The position numbers and the translations under genes are program-made. Shown in pieces: positions 37,012 through 45,753 of a DNA stretch of 64,000 bases; positions within the stretch are counted from its first letter, which is position 1, and each line of letters starts with the position of its first letter. The notes under the pieces were generated by a model. The model had not been told where the DNA came from. It did not search any database and saw only the letters and a program-made list of their open reading frames with translations. This DNA comes from Paenibacillus lautus NBRC 15380 (GTDB lineage Bacteria; Bacillota; Bacilli; Paenibacillales; Paenibacillaceae): positions 248,001 through 312,000 of the forward strand of contig NZ_BIMF01000005.1 in assembly GCF_004000945.1 (NCBI RefSeq). Direction: 5' to 3'.

Positions 37012-37330
37012 TATACTCCACCTCCGACATTGTCTCCAGTTTCTTGGAGATCATTTCTGCGAATCCTTGATCCGTAACTGCCAGCACAACCCGCTCGGGT
37101 TTACCTACACTTGTGCCCAGACTTTCCCGGTCAAATCCGATTACCAGAGGGATATTGTAAGAACCGCATTTATCGCGGAACTTCTTTGTTGTATTAACTG
37201 AGGCGTCACCCGCCAGAATAACCAATTTTGCTTCAGAAGACCGGATGGCTTTGAGCACGATCTCATCCCCGGTAACCACCTTACCTGCCCTCATGGCCAG
37301 GCCGAGCTGAGAAAGCGCCCTATTCATCAT
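37004..37330 (-). CDS. rplGA: L7Ae-family RNA-binding protein YlxQ
   Basis: The product has 108 residues and the L7Ae/L30e/S12e fold: [61 protein letters not shown]. YlxQ proteins bind kink-turn RNA; the cellular role is not settled. The start is one of two tandem ATGs at 37330/37327, inside the end of ylxR; a longer in-frame version from 37399 would lie entirely within ylxR. The gene overlaps infB. Confidence 0.9.
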   Translation of the reverse strand: MMNRALSQLGLAMRAGKVVTGDEIVLKAIRSSEAKLVILAGDASVNTTKKFRDKCGSYNIPLVIGFDRESLGTSVGKPERVVLAVTDQGFAEMISKKLETMSEVEYIE

Positions 37331-37631
37331 CGGCAGCACTCTCTTTTGCAGCGAGGAATTCATCTTCCACCTTGATGAAATCCTGTGCCAACTGTTCATA
37401 GATCTCAGGTTTCACATGTTGTTTCAACGCTCGATCCAGTGCTTTATTTTTGTGTGCCAGCTTGAAGCAGGAAACTTTTCCGCATAAATACGCTCCCCGT
37501 CCCGACTTTTTGCCGGTGAGATCAATCAGAACAGCATCTTCGGGCGTCCTAACAATCCGGATAAGCTCTTTTTTCGGCATCATTTCCTGACACGCTACAC
37601 ATTTACGCAGCGGTATCTTTCTCTGTTTCAA
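37320..37631 (-). CDS. rnpM: YlxR/RnpM, RNase P modulator family
   Basis: The product has 103 residues, longer than usual because of an acidic tail [16 protein letters not shown]. The YlxR core has KIPLRKCVACQEMMPKKELIRIVR and KKSGRGAYLCGKVSCFKLA, including the GRGAY(L/V)C motif. YlxR binds RNA and in B. subtilis was recently tied to RNase P regulation (RnpM). It is 25 bases after nusA and overlaps ylxQ. Confidence 0.9.
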   Translation of the reverse strand: MKQRKIPLRKCVACQEMMPKKELIRIVRTPEDAVLIDLTGKKSGRGAYLCGKVSCFKLAHKNKALDRALKQHVKPEIYEQLAQDFIKVEDEFLAAKESAADDE

Positions 37632-37656
37632 GACGACAACCCCCTGTCATTTGGAA

Positions 37657-38754
37657 TTAATCGACAGAGACGGAATCCTGGTGCATTTCACCTGATTGGG
37701 ACTTCGGTCTGCCAAATTCCTGCTCCGCCTGACTTTCGCTCTTAATATCGATCTTCCAGCCTGTCAGCTTCGCCGCAAGACGAGCATTCTGGCCTTTGAT
37801 CCCAATCGCAAGCGAGAGTTGATAATCCGGAACAATTACGCGCGCCATCTTCTCATCTTCAAATACTTGAACTTCAAGTACTTTGGATGGGCTCAGCGCA
37901 TTGGCCACGTATTCTTCAACCTGATCGGAATAACGCACGATGTCAATTTTTTCGCCGCGAAGCTCATTGACAATCGTCTGTACGCGCATGCCCTTAGGTC
38001 CAACGCAAGAACCAACCGGATCGACTTCATCGTTACGGGAAAATACCGCAATTTTGGAGCGGAATCCAGCTTCGCGCGCAACCGAGCGGATTTCAACAAC
38101 GCCGTCAAAGATTTCCGGCACTTCAAGCTCGAACAGGCGCTTCAAAAGGCCCGGATGCGTACGGGACAGCATAATTTGCGGACCCTTGGTTGTGTTCTCA
38201 ACCTTGGTAATGTAAGCTTTGATCCGGTCGCCATGCTTGAACTTCTCGTTAGGCATCAACTCGGTAAGCGGCAAGGCTGCTTCGATCTTGCCAAGGTCGA
38301 TATAAATGTTACGTAAATCTTGACGCTGCAGCGTACCCGTTACGATATCATCTTCCTTGTCAATAAAAGCGCTGTAGATCAGGCCGCGCTCGGCTTCTCT
38401 AATGCGCTGGGTAACAACTTGCTTTGCCGTTTGAGCTGCAATCCGTCCAAAATCACGCGGCGTAACCTCGATTTCCGCTATATCTTCAATCTGAAAATGC
38501 GGATTGATTTCCCGGGCCGCATGCAGCGAAATTTCAGTCCGCGGATCCAGCACCTCGTCCACAATCAGCTTCCGCGCGAACACCTTGATGACACCCGTAT
38601 TGCGATTCATGTCTACCCGTACATTTTGCGCCGTGTTGAAATTGCGCTTGTAACTTGAGATCAGTGCCGCTTCAATGGCTTCAAACAGCACATCCTTGCT
38701 GATGCCCTTTTCTCTTTCCAACTCATTCATCGCTTCAATAAAATCCATACTCAT
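37657..38754 (-). CDS. nusA: Transcription termination/antitermination factor NusA
   Basis: A 365-residue NusA of the short Gram-positive type: N-terminal RNA polymerase-binding domain (MDFIEAMNELEREKGISKDVLFEAIEAAL), S1 domain, then KH domains with VDPVGSCVGPKGMRVQTIVNELRGEKIDIV and LAIGIKGQNARLAAKLTGWKIDI. There are no C-terminal AR repeats. It affects pausing, termination and coupling. It sits between rimP and ylxR in the classical operon. Two close ATGs (38754, 38748) are possible starts. Confidence 0.97.
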   Translation of the reverse strand: MSMDFIEAMNELEREKGISKDVLFEAIEAALISSYKRNFNTAQNVRVDMNRNTGVIKVFARKLIVDEVLDPRTEISLHAAREINPHFQIEDIAEIEVTPRDFGRIAAQTAKQVVTQRIREAERGLIYSAFIDKEDDIVTGTLQRQDLRNIYIDLGKIEAALPLTELMPNEKFKHGDRIKAYITKVENTTKGPQIMLSRTHPGLLKRLFELEVPEIFDGVVEIRSVAREAGFRSKIAVFSRNDEVDPVGSCVGPKGMRVQTIVNELRGEKIDIVRYSDQVEEYVANALSPSKVLEVQVFEDEKMARVIVPDYQLSLAIGIKGQNARLAAKLTGWKIDIKSESQAEQEFGRPKSQSGEMHQDSVSVD

Positions 38755-38786
38755 TGAAAATCGGTTCCCCCTTTCAAAACTTCTGT

Positions 38787-39248
38787 TTAAAAAATGATGG
38801 CCAATCTGGCACTGGCTACTTTTGCATATGGAATCACGTGCTGCTTCTTGACGGTTTGAATGACTAGCTCCTCATTATCAAAGGATTCCAGCTTGCCTTC
38901 AAACTCTTTCAACCCGTTAATCGGCTCGTATACCGTAACAAACACGTTCTTGCCGACCGACTTCGCAACATCCTCTTTTTTCTTAAGGGGACGTTCCGCG
39001 CCAGGAGAAGAGACTTCAAGAAAATAAGCTGTCGGGATAGGATCGTTCTCGTCCAGCTTCTGGCTCAGGTATTCACTGATTAAACCGCAATCGTCAATGT
39101 CAATGCCGCCGTCTTTATCAACAAACACGCGCAAGAACCAGTTGCTTCCTTCCTTAACGTATTCCACATCTACCAGTTCAAAGCCGTGTTCGTCCAAATA
39201 CGGCTGCACCATTTCTTCCACAGTCGTTTTAATCTTTGATGTGCTCAA
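38787..39248 (-). CDS. rimP: Ribosome maturation factor RimP
   Basis: The product has 153 residues: [67 protein letters not shown]. It acts in 30S maturation. The TTG at 39246-39248 has GGAGG 8 bases upstream and gives [13 protein letters not shown]; the upstream in-frame ATG at 39308 overlaps the terminator hairpin and is unlikely. Confidence 0.95.
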   Translation of the reverse strand: MSTSKIKTTVEEMVQPYLDEHGFELVDVEYVKEGSNWFLRVFVDKDGGIDIDDCGLISEYLSQKLDENDPIPTAYFLEVSSPGAERPLKKKEDVAKSVGKNVFVTVYEPINGLKEFEGKLESFDNEELVIQTVKKQHVIPYAKVASARLAIIF

Positions 39249-39287
39249 AGAACATAACCTCCAAGTTGATTTCCTATATACCAAAGA

Positions 39288-39315
39288 GTAAAGAGTGGGT
39301 TGCCCCACTCTTTAC
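39288..39315 (-). terminator. Terminator between polC and rimP
   Basis: A perfect 11-bp stem GTAAAGAGTGG/CCACTCTTTAC with a 6-base loop is followed on the minus strand by TCTTTGG. It lies about 110 bases after polC, suggesting that the rimP-nusA-infB unit starts anew after it. Confidence 0.7.
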
Positions 39316-39427
39316 ACAACGGTTTTATCTCCATGATTACCAAAAAAATTATAACATAGTCTGGTAATAGTGACAAGTATGACTCCTTGACTGTCAAGGC
39401 GTCACGGCAATGACGGGATGACAAGAA

Positions 39428-42400
39428 TCAGAACAATGATAACTGATTGCTCTCCGGCAGACCGCGGAAGCATCCCATTTGGGTCAACAGCTCCACGGCG
39501 GTTTTGCTTGCCTTCGATTTTTGCTGGAAATCCTCTATGGAGAGGAATTCACCGAATTCACGTGCGGCAGCAATATTGCGGGCGGCATTATCACCAATCC
39601 CCTGCAGTGCGGAGAACGGCGGAATGAGCGAATCTCCATCCACCTTAAATCGGAGCGCATCCGATTCATACAGATCGATGTTCTTGAACGTGAAGCCCCT
39701 TGCCGTCATCTCCAGCGCCATCTCCAGAATCGGCAGCATTCCTTTTTCCTTCGGGCTTGCTCCGAAGCCCAGTTGCTCGATCTCTTCAATTCGGCGATAA
39801 ATCGCCTCATAGCCCTGACAGCATAATTCGATATCGAAATCCTCGGCTCGCACCGAGAAGTACGTTGCATAATATTCGATCGGATAATAAAGCTTGAAAT
39901 AAGCCGTCCGCACCGCTGAGATTACATACGCGGCGGCGTGGGCTTTCGGGAACATGTACTGGATTTTGAGACAGGAATCAATGTACCACTGCGGCACTTT
40001 GCATTTCTTCATCTCGTCAATCCATTCCTGTGACAGCCCCCGGCCTTTACGCACGCTTTCCGTAATCTTAAATGCGAGGCTCGCGTCCATGCCCGCCTTA
40101 TAAATCAGGAACAACATGATATCGTCGCGGCAACCAATAACGGTTTTGATGTTGCATGTGCCATTCTTGATGAGCTCTTGAGCGTTGCCGAGCCAAACGC
40201 CGGTTCCGTGTGACAGACCCGAGATTTGCAACAAGTCGGCAAAACTCGACGGCTGCGATTCCACCAGCATCTGGCGGACGAATTTGGTGCCCATCTCCGG
40301 CACGCCGAAGGTGGCCACCGGCGAGCGTATTTGCTCCGGCCTCACGCCCAGCGCTTCCGTTGAGTTGAACATGCTCATCACTTTCGGATCGTTCATCGGA
40401 ATGGTCGTTGGATCCACCCCTGTCAAATCCTGGAGCATTCTCATCATCGTCGGATCATCATGCCCGAGAATATCCAGCTTGAGCAGATTCGCTTCAAAGG
40501 CGTGATAATCAAAATGCGTCGTTTTCCACTCTGCGTTGACATCGTCCGCGGGAAATTGCACCGGCGTGATCTCTTCCACTTCGATGTAATCCGGCACAAC
40601 GACAATACCGCCGGGATGCTGCCCTGTGCTCCGCTTGACACCGGTACAGCCTGATGCCAGCCGGTTCAATTCCGCGCCCCGCCAGCGCTTGTTGTTGTGT
40701 TCCTCATATTTTTTGGCAAAGCCAAACGCCGTCTTCTCTGCCACGGTGCCGATGGTACCGGCACGGAATACGTTCTCCTCGCCAAACATCTCTTTGGTGA
40801 AATTATGGGCATGCGGCTGATATTCACCGGAGAAGTTCAAGTCAATATCGGGAACCTTATCCCCTTTGAAACCCAGGAAGGTTTCGAATGGTATATCCTG
40901 TCCCTCGCCTTTCATCATGTTTCCGCATTCCGGACAAGCCTTGTCCGGCAAGTCAAATCCACTTGGCACGCTGCCGTCCAGGAACCATTCGCTGTGCTTG
41001 CAGTCGCTGTTCAAGCAAATGTAATGGGCCGGAAGCGGGTTAACCTCGGATATGCCGAGGAACGTAGCAACGACGGATGAGCCTACGGAACCCCGTGAAC
41101 CAACCAAATAGCCATCCCGGTTCGATTTCTTCACCAGTTTCTCGGAAATCAGATAGTTCGCTGAGAAACCGTATTTAATGATCGGTTCAAGTTCCTTCTC
41201 CAGCCGCGCTACGACAACTTCAGGCAGATCCTCACCATAGATGGATTTTGCCGTCTCATAACAGGTGTTGCGTATTTCTTCATCCGCGCCCTCCAGAATC
41301 GGCGTAAACAGCTTATCCGGGAACAATTCCAACTCTTCAAAGCGGTCGGCCAGCTCGCTAGTGTTCGTCACAACGACTTCATAACATTTGTTCTGTCCCA
41401 AAAACTCGAACTCTTCGAGCATCTCTTCCGTAGTCCGAAAATGCGCGTCAGGCTTGCGCATATCCTTGAGCGGGCTGAAACCGGTAATCCCATGGATGGT
41501 AATGTCCCGGAACAGCTTATCCCGTGGTTCAAGATAGTGCACGTTTCCTGTGGCGATGACCGGCTTGTTCAGCTTTTCGCCGATGCGCACGACTTTGGAA
41601 ATTGCGGTTTTGATCTCTTCGGGACTGCCTACCAAGCCTTTGTCCACCAAATGCATATACATCGTCAACGGCTGAATCTCCAAAACATCGTAGAAGTCCG
41701 CAATCTCTTCGGCTTCCTCCTCCGTTTTGTTCAGCACCGTTTCGAAGAACTCCCCTTTTTCGCAGCCGGAAAGCACCAGTAACCCATCTCGCATCTCTTG
41801 AAGCTTGGATTTAGGAATACACGGCACTCGCTTGAAATATTCGGTATGCGACATGGAGATCAGCTTGTACAGGTTTTTCTTGCCCGTCATATTCAAAGCA
41901 TAAATACCGCAGTGGAAAGGACGGGTATTGGACAAATCCGTACCGACGTAATCATTGAGGCGGTCCAGCATTTTGACGCCTTTGGTTTTGTCCACATCGC
42001 TAAGGAGCCCGTTCAGGATTCCAGCCAGCGCTATCGTATCGTCAATCGCGCGGTGATGACTTTCGAGCAGTACCTTATACTTATCTGCCAATGTGTTAAG
42101 ACGATGATTCTTAAGGCCCGGATGCACCAGACGTGCCAGCTCCAGCGTATCCAGATAGGGATTGTCAAGCGTGTCCATGCCGGCATTCTTGAGTGCTGCC
42201 TGAATGAACCCCATGTCAAATCGAGCGTTGTGAGCCACAAGCACGGCATCCCCGACGAATTCAACAAACTCTTTCAATACCGGCTCCAGTTCAGGAGCAT
42301 CCTTTACCATATCGTCATTGATGTTCGTCAATTGCTGAATATGGTACGGGATTCTCTCGTGTGGATTAACGAAGGTAGCGTATCGATCAATCTCTTTGCC

Positions 42401-43744
42401 ATCGTTCATCTTCACGGCAGCAAGCTCGATGATTTTGTTCGCGGTGATGGACAAACCTGTTGTCTCAATATCAAATACAACATAAGTCGCACTGCTGAGC
42501 TCGATCGGCTGCGCTTGCTCCACAATGTTGACGGCATCATTCACGACGTTGGCCTCAACACCGTACATCATTTTAATGCCATGCTTCTTGGCGTTCTTTG
42601 CTGCATCAGGATAACACTGTACGCCACCATGATCACTTACGGCGATCGCTTTATGTCCCCAGCTCGCTGCTGTTTTGATATAACGGTCAATCGGTGTGAC
42701 CGCGTCCATCGTGCTCATCGTTGTGTGCAGGTGGAATTCAACCCGCTTCTCGGCGGCATTATCCTTGCGCGAAGGCGGCGACGGTACCTCATTGAGGTCG
42801 GACGGGATCATCACCAGCTCCGGCACCTGCATAAACCGGTCATATTCTACGCGTCCGCGCGCCTTCACCCATTTGCCGTTCTCAAGAAGGCTCAGGACCT
42901 TCAAGTCGTCCTTCGTCTTGCCAAACATTTTCATTTGCAAGGAATCGCTGAAATCCGTCAAATAGAATGTGAATAACGTACTTCCGTTACGAAGCTCCTT
43001 ACGATCCAATCCGAAGATGGTCCCCTGAATCGTAATTTTCTTCTCTTCGTCTTGGATCTCCTGGAGCGGAACCGGCTGATCCTTGATATCATACCCAACC
43101 TGCAGCCGAACAGCGCCCTCTTCCTCATCCTCGGCATCCAGCTCAGCTTCCATGCTGCTCATGATCTGCTCGATGACCTCTCGCTCTTCTTCTCGCTTCC
43201 TCTGCTCGAACTCCTCATAAGCCGCCTGGCCATTATCGCCGACCTGCATTTTCACGCGCAGCGTCAGATCAAAATACTGCCCGAAAAAGCGGGTAATGGC
43301 GGAATCGATCTGTTTCTTACGGGCAAGCTCCAGCGACATGCCATCCGACATGGAGAGAAGGACTTGCCCATCTTCCACCTCGTATTTAGCCCTTGTCATC
43401 CATCCATTAACCGAAGGGATCTCCCGATGTGCCCACTCTAGAAACAAGCCCCAGTATTCTTGCACGATATCTGCTTCGGGAACGCCGCTTCCATATCGGA
43501 ACACAAATTTAATCTTCGCAATATGCCCCATCTTCTCCTGAATTCTCAGACAAAATGTGCGATAGACCTCAGCTGGAACCAAGGTCTCCTTCAGGACGGT
43601 TATTCTCCAGTCCTTACTGGCCTTGCTAGTCTCTACCTGCTCAATCACGCCGTCCAAAAAATAGGGTTCCACCAGATTGGCCGGAACTTCTCCCTGCTTG
43701 ATCAGCAGTTCAAATCGCTTCCTTTTATCTTCTGTTGTGCCCAT
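39428..43744 (-). CDS. polC: DNA polymerase III alpha subunit, PolC type
   Basis: A 1438-residue Gram-positive PolC. In order: N-terminal domains, an OB fold (ITIQGTIFGLDRKEL), the PHP domain (EFHLHTTMSTMDA) split by the proofreading exonuclease (VFDIETTGLS...VAHNARFDMGF...HRAIDDT), and the polymerase core with GSRGSVGSSVVATFLGISEVNPLPAHY, the zinc site CLNSDCKH...CPECGNMM and PDIDLNFSGEYQP. The C-terminus QLSLF is a sliding-clamp-binding motif. It is the main replicase. ATG at 43744 lies 5 bases behind GGGAGG. Confidence 0.98.
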   Translation of the reverse strand: MGTTEDKRKRFELLIKQGEVPANLVEPYFLDGVIEQVETSKASKDWRITVLKETLVPAEVYRTFCLRIQEKMGHIAKIKFVFRYGSGVPEADIVQEYWGLFLEWAHREIPSVNGWMTRAKYEVEDGQVLLSMSDGMSLELARKKQIDSAITRFFGQYFDLTLRVKMQVGDNGQAAYEEFEQRKREEEREVIEQIMSSMEAELDAEDEEEGAVRLQVGYDIKDQPVPLQEIQDEEKKITIQGTIFGLDRKELRNGSTLFTFYLTDFSDSLQMKMFGKTKDDLKVLSLLENGKWVKARGRVEYDRFMQVPELVMIPSDLNEVPSPPSRKDNAAEKRVEFHLHTTMSTMDAVTPIDRYIKTAASWGHKAIAVSDHGGVQCYPDAAKNAKKHGIKMMYGVEANVVNDAVNIVEQAQPIELSSATYVVFDIETTGLSITANKIIELAAVKMNDGKEIDRYATFVNPHERIPYHIQQLTNINDDMVKDAPELEPVLKEFVEFVGDAVLVAHNARFDMGFIQAALKNAGMDTLDNPYLDTLELARLVHPGLKNHRLNTLADKYKVLLESHHRAIDDTIALAGILNGLLSDVDKTKGVKMLDRLNDYVGTDLSNTRPFHCGIYALNMTGKKNLYKLISMSHTEYFKRVPCIPKSKLQEMRDGLLVLSGCEKGEFFETVLNKTEEEAEEIADFYDVLEIQPLTMYMHLVDKGLVGSPEEIKTAISKVVRIGEKLNKPVIATGNVHYLEPRDKLFRDITIHGITGFSPLKDMRKPDAHFRTTEEMLEEFEFLGQNKCYEVVVTNTSELADRFEELELFPDKLFTPILEGADEEIRNTCYETAKSIYGEDLPEVVVARLEKELEPIIKYGFSANYLISEKLVKKSNRDGYLVGSRGSVGSSVVATFLGISEVNPLPAHYICLNSDCKHSEWFLDGSVPSGFDLPDKACPECGNMMKGEGQDIPFETFLGFKGDKVPDIDLNFSGEYQPHAHNFTKEMFGEENVFRAGTIGTVAEKTAFGFAKKYEEHNNKRWRGAELNRLASGCTGVKRSTGQHPGGIVVVPDYIEVEEITPVQFPADDVNAEWKTTHFDYHAFEANLLKLDILGHDDPTMMRMLQDLTGVDPTTIPMNDPKVMSMFNSTEALGVRPEQIRSPVATFGVPEMGTKFVRQMLVESQPSSFADLLQISGLSHGTGVWLGNAQELIKNGTCNIKTVIGCRDDIMLFLIYKAGMDASLAFKITESVRKGRGLSQEWIDEMKKCKVPQWYIDSCLKIQYMFPKAHAAAYVISAVRTAYFKLYYPIEYYATYFSVRAEDFDIELCCQGYEAIYRRIEEIEQLGFGASPKEKGMLPILEMALEMTARGFTFKNIDLYESDALRFKVDGDSLIPPFSALQGIGDNAARNIAAAREFGEFLSIEDFQQKSKASKTAVELLTQMGCFRGLPESNQLSLF

Positions 43745-44074
43745 GGTTCCCTCCCCCTGCAATGCATAAAGCTATAAGAAAAACTTCTAACTTCTAACTT
43801 CTATCGACGTACTTCCAAAAAAGACAAACCGCGTTTAGTGGAAGTTTTTCTTGCGAGAATCGAAATCGTTCCGCTTCGCTGAAAACTTATAAATTCTATA
43901 CTCTTAAATAAATAGAATAAAGCCTCCGCCGGCAGCACCCATTCGTCCTGCCCCAAAAAGAAGAGCGTCCGCCATACTGCCATCCGGAAGCTTCCTCCAG
44001 ATGATGAATTCCGGTTCTGGACGAAGGACTCCTCCCCTCGCCCAAACTTGCCGGAAATTCATAATATCGATTTA
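43745..44074 (-). other. 330-bp region between proS and polC
   Basis: This region holds repeat-like sequence (43783-43890), an inverted repeat GAATTCCGG/CCGGAAATTC near 44005-44063 that could serve as a proS terminator, and one 60-codon reading frame (43801-43983) with a GGAGG before its ATG that I do not accept as a gene. A polC promoter is expected here (AT-rich TATAGAATTTATAA near 43890-43905) but is not clear. Confidence 0.5.
43783..43890. repeat. Candidate interspersed repeat with 3x ACTTCTA heptamer
   Basis: Three exact tandem copies of ACTTCTA (43783-43803) are followed by a stem ACTTCCA/TGGAAGT (43811-43817 and 43839-43845). After these comes sequence that, read on the minus strand, encodes FQRSGTISILARKTSTKRG. 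I recall similar peptides and DNA recurring in non-coding parts of Paenibacillus genomes; this is from memory and not verified here. Confidence 0.45.
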
Positions 44075-45532
44075 CTAGTACGCTCTCGCGAACAGCACCG
44101 TATGTTTTGCATCTTCACCGCATACGAGGCACTTGGTTTTCTTCTCGGCCGGTTCAAACGGAATGTTTCTGCTCGTAGCGCCGGTTTCTTGCTTGACGGT
44201 ATCTTCGCAAGCTTCCGAACCGCACCATCCTGCCAAAGTAAACCCGCGTTTTTCCTCCATGCTTTCCTTCATTTCATCCAGCGTTTCCACCGAATAGAAA
44301 TGATCCTCACGGAACTGCTTCGCGCGCTCGAACATTTCCTGGTGCACCTGCTCCAGCATATTCTGTACTTCCTGGGTCAGATTGGCTTGCTCTACGATTT
44401 TCTTCTCGCCTGTAATGCGGGAGACAAGCACGCACACGCCATTCTCCATGTCGCGCGGACCAATCTCCAGACGCACCGGAACTCCGCGCATTTCATACTC
44501 ATTGAATTTCCAGCCTGGACGCACATCCGGATTGTCGTCAACGCGTACGCGGATGCCTGCGGATTTCAGTTCACGGAACAGCTCATCCGTACGACCCACA
44601 ACCGCGTCTCTCGTCTTCGGTGGACCGATTGGAATCATAATCACTTGCGTCGGTGCGACTTTAGGAGGCAGCACCAATCCGCGGTCATCCCCGTGGACCA
44701 TAATCAAGGAACCAATGAGGCGCGTGCTGACGCCCCAGGATGTCGTATGAGCGTATTCCAGCGTATTTTCACGGTTCAAATATTGAATATCGAAAGCTTG
44801 CGAGAAGTTGGTCCCCATATAATGCGAAGTACCTGCCTGTACAGCTCGTCCGTCTTTCATCATCGCTTCGATCGAGAACGTATCCACGGCGCCCGCGAAT
44901 TTCTCCGAAGGTGTCTTCTGCCCTTTGATTACCGGAATCGCGAGATAGTCCTCCACGAACTGCTGATAGATATCCAGCATTTGCATGGTTTCCCCTCTAG
45001 CCTCAACTTCCGTTTCATGAGCGGTGTGGCCTTCTTGCCATAAAAACTCGCTCGTGCGAAGGAACGGCAGCGTGCGTTTCTCCCAGCGGACCACGTTGGC
45101 CCACTGGTTGATCAGCACAGGGAGATCACGATAGGATTGGATCCATTTGGAATACATGTGCCCGAACATCGTTTCAGAAGTCGGTCGGATCGCCAGACGT
45201 TCTTCCAGCTTCTCTCCAGCCGCTTCCGTTACCCATGGCAGCTCGGGATTAAATCCTTCGACATGCTCCTTCTCCTTCTGGAAAAAGCTCTCGGGAATGA
45301 AGAGCGGGAAATACGCATTCCGATGGCCCGTCGCCTTAAAGCGCCGATCCAACTCTTCCTGGATATGCTCCCAAATTTCATAACCGTCCGGTTTGAAGAC
45401 GATGCAGCCTCTGACTGGAGAATAATCCATCAGGTCCGCTTTTTTGATGACATCGATATACCAGCGCGAGAAATCTTCCGCTTGCGGCGTAATCTCCGTC
45501 ACGAATTGTTTATCCTTCGATTCCTTAGACAT
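44075..45532 (-). CDS. proS: Prolyl-tRNA synthetase, archaeal/eukaryote-like type
   Basis: A 485-residue class II synthetase: motif 1 near YSPVRGCIVFKPDGYEIWEHIQEELDRRF, IRPTSETMFGHMYSKWI, motif 2 region RWEKRTLPFLRTSEFLWQEGHTAH, and motif 3 with VLPPKVAPTQVIMIP. The anticodon-binding domain follows. The C-terminal zinc-like domain (CGSEAC...CLVCG) ends in ARAY, typical of the short archaeal/eukaryotic ProRS. It lacks the YbaK-like editing insertion of the roughly 570-residue bacterial type found in B. subtilis. The ATG at 45532 lies 12 bases after GGGAGG. Confidence 0.93.
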   Translation of the reverse strand: MSKESKDKQFVTEITPQAEDFSRWYIDVIKKADLMDYSPVRGCIVFKPDGYEIWEHIQEELDRRFKATGHRNAYFPLFIPESFFQKEKEHVEGFNPELPWVTEAAGEKLEERLAIRPTSETMFGHMYSKWIQSYRDLPVLINQWANVVRWEKRTLPFLRTSEFLWQEGHTAHETEVEARGETMQMLDIYQQFVEDYLAIPVIKGQKTPSEKFAGAVDTFSIEAMMKDGRAVQAGTSHYMGTNFSQAFDIQYLNRENTLEYAHTTSWGVSTRLIGSLIMVHGDDRGLVLPPKVAPTQVIMIPIGPPKTRDAVVGRTDELFRELKSAGIRVRVDDNPDVRPGWKFNEYEMRGVPVRLEIGPRDMENGVCVLVSRITGEKKIVEQANLTQEVQNMLEQVHQEMFERAKQFREDHFYSVETLDEMKESMEEKRGFTLAGWCGSEACEDTVKQETGATSRNIPFEPAEKKTKCLVCGEDAKHTVLFARAY

Positions 45533-45647
45533 ATAAATCGTGTGCCTCCCATTAATAAAACGCATGGTCAAAGCCCCTGATTCAAGCGGCTTGACTGGCG
45601 TTATTGGCGATATGTGTGAACGAGCTGCGACTATGAAGCCCGCCCTT

Positions 45648-45656
45648 ATTATAGCA
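45648..45656 (-). promoter_or_regulatory. Extended -10 promoter of proS
   Basis: On the minus strand TGC-TATAAT sits about 115 bases before the proS ATG, downstream of the rseP terminator. The resulting leader shows no T-box features (no specifier loop or AGGGTGGNACCGCG). Confidence 0.55.
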
Positions 45657-45703
45657 ACTCCATTTGCTAGATATCGTTATGCGTGAAACTCTGCTAACCA
45701 TAG

Positions 45704-45749
45704 AAAAGGTACGGCTTTCGTTGCGGCTGGCGCACCGAGCCGTACCTTA
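45704..45749 (-). terminator. Terminator after rseP
   Basis: AAGGTACGGCT pairs exactly with AGCCGTACCTT around a GC-rich loop, followed on the minus strand by TTCTATGG. It lies just after the rseP stop. Confidence 0.75.
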
Positions 45750-45753
45750 GGGT

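Noticed and set aside
41798..42976. 392-codon plus-strand open frame
   Set aside because: Entirely antisense to polC, with no family resemblance and no ribosome site; a mirror effect of polC codon use.
43801..43983. 60-codon minus-strand frame with a GGAGG before its ATG, upstream of polC
   Set aside because: It overlaps the repeat-like sequence, resembles peptides that I think come from Paenibacillus repeats, and has no recognisable domain. Treated as repeat, not a gene.
44048..45043. 331-codon plus-strand frame
   Set aside because: Antisense to proS, whose class II motifs are unambiguous.
45533..45703. T-box leader for proS
   Set aside because: The leader is short and lacks the T-box sequence and the following terminator/antiterminator.
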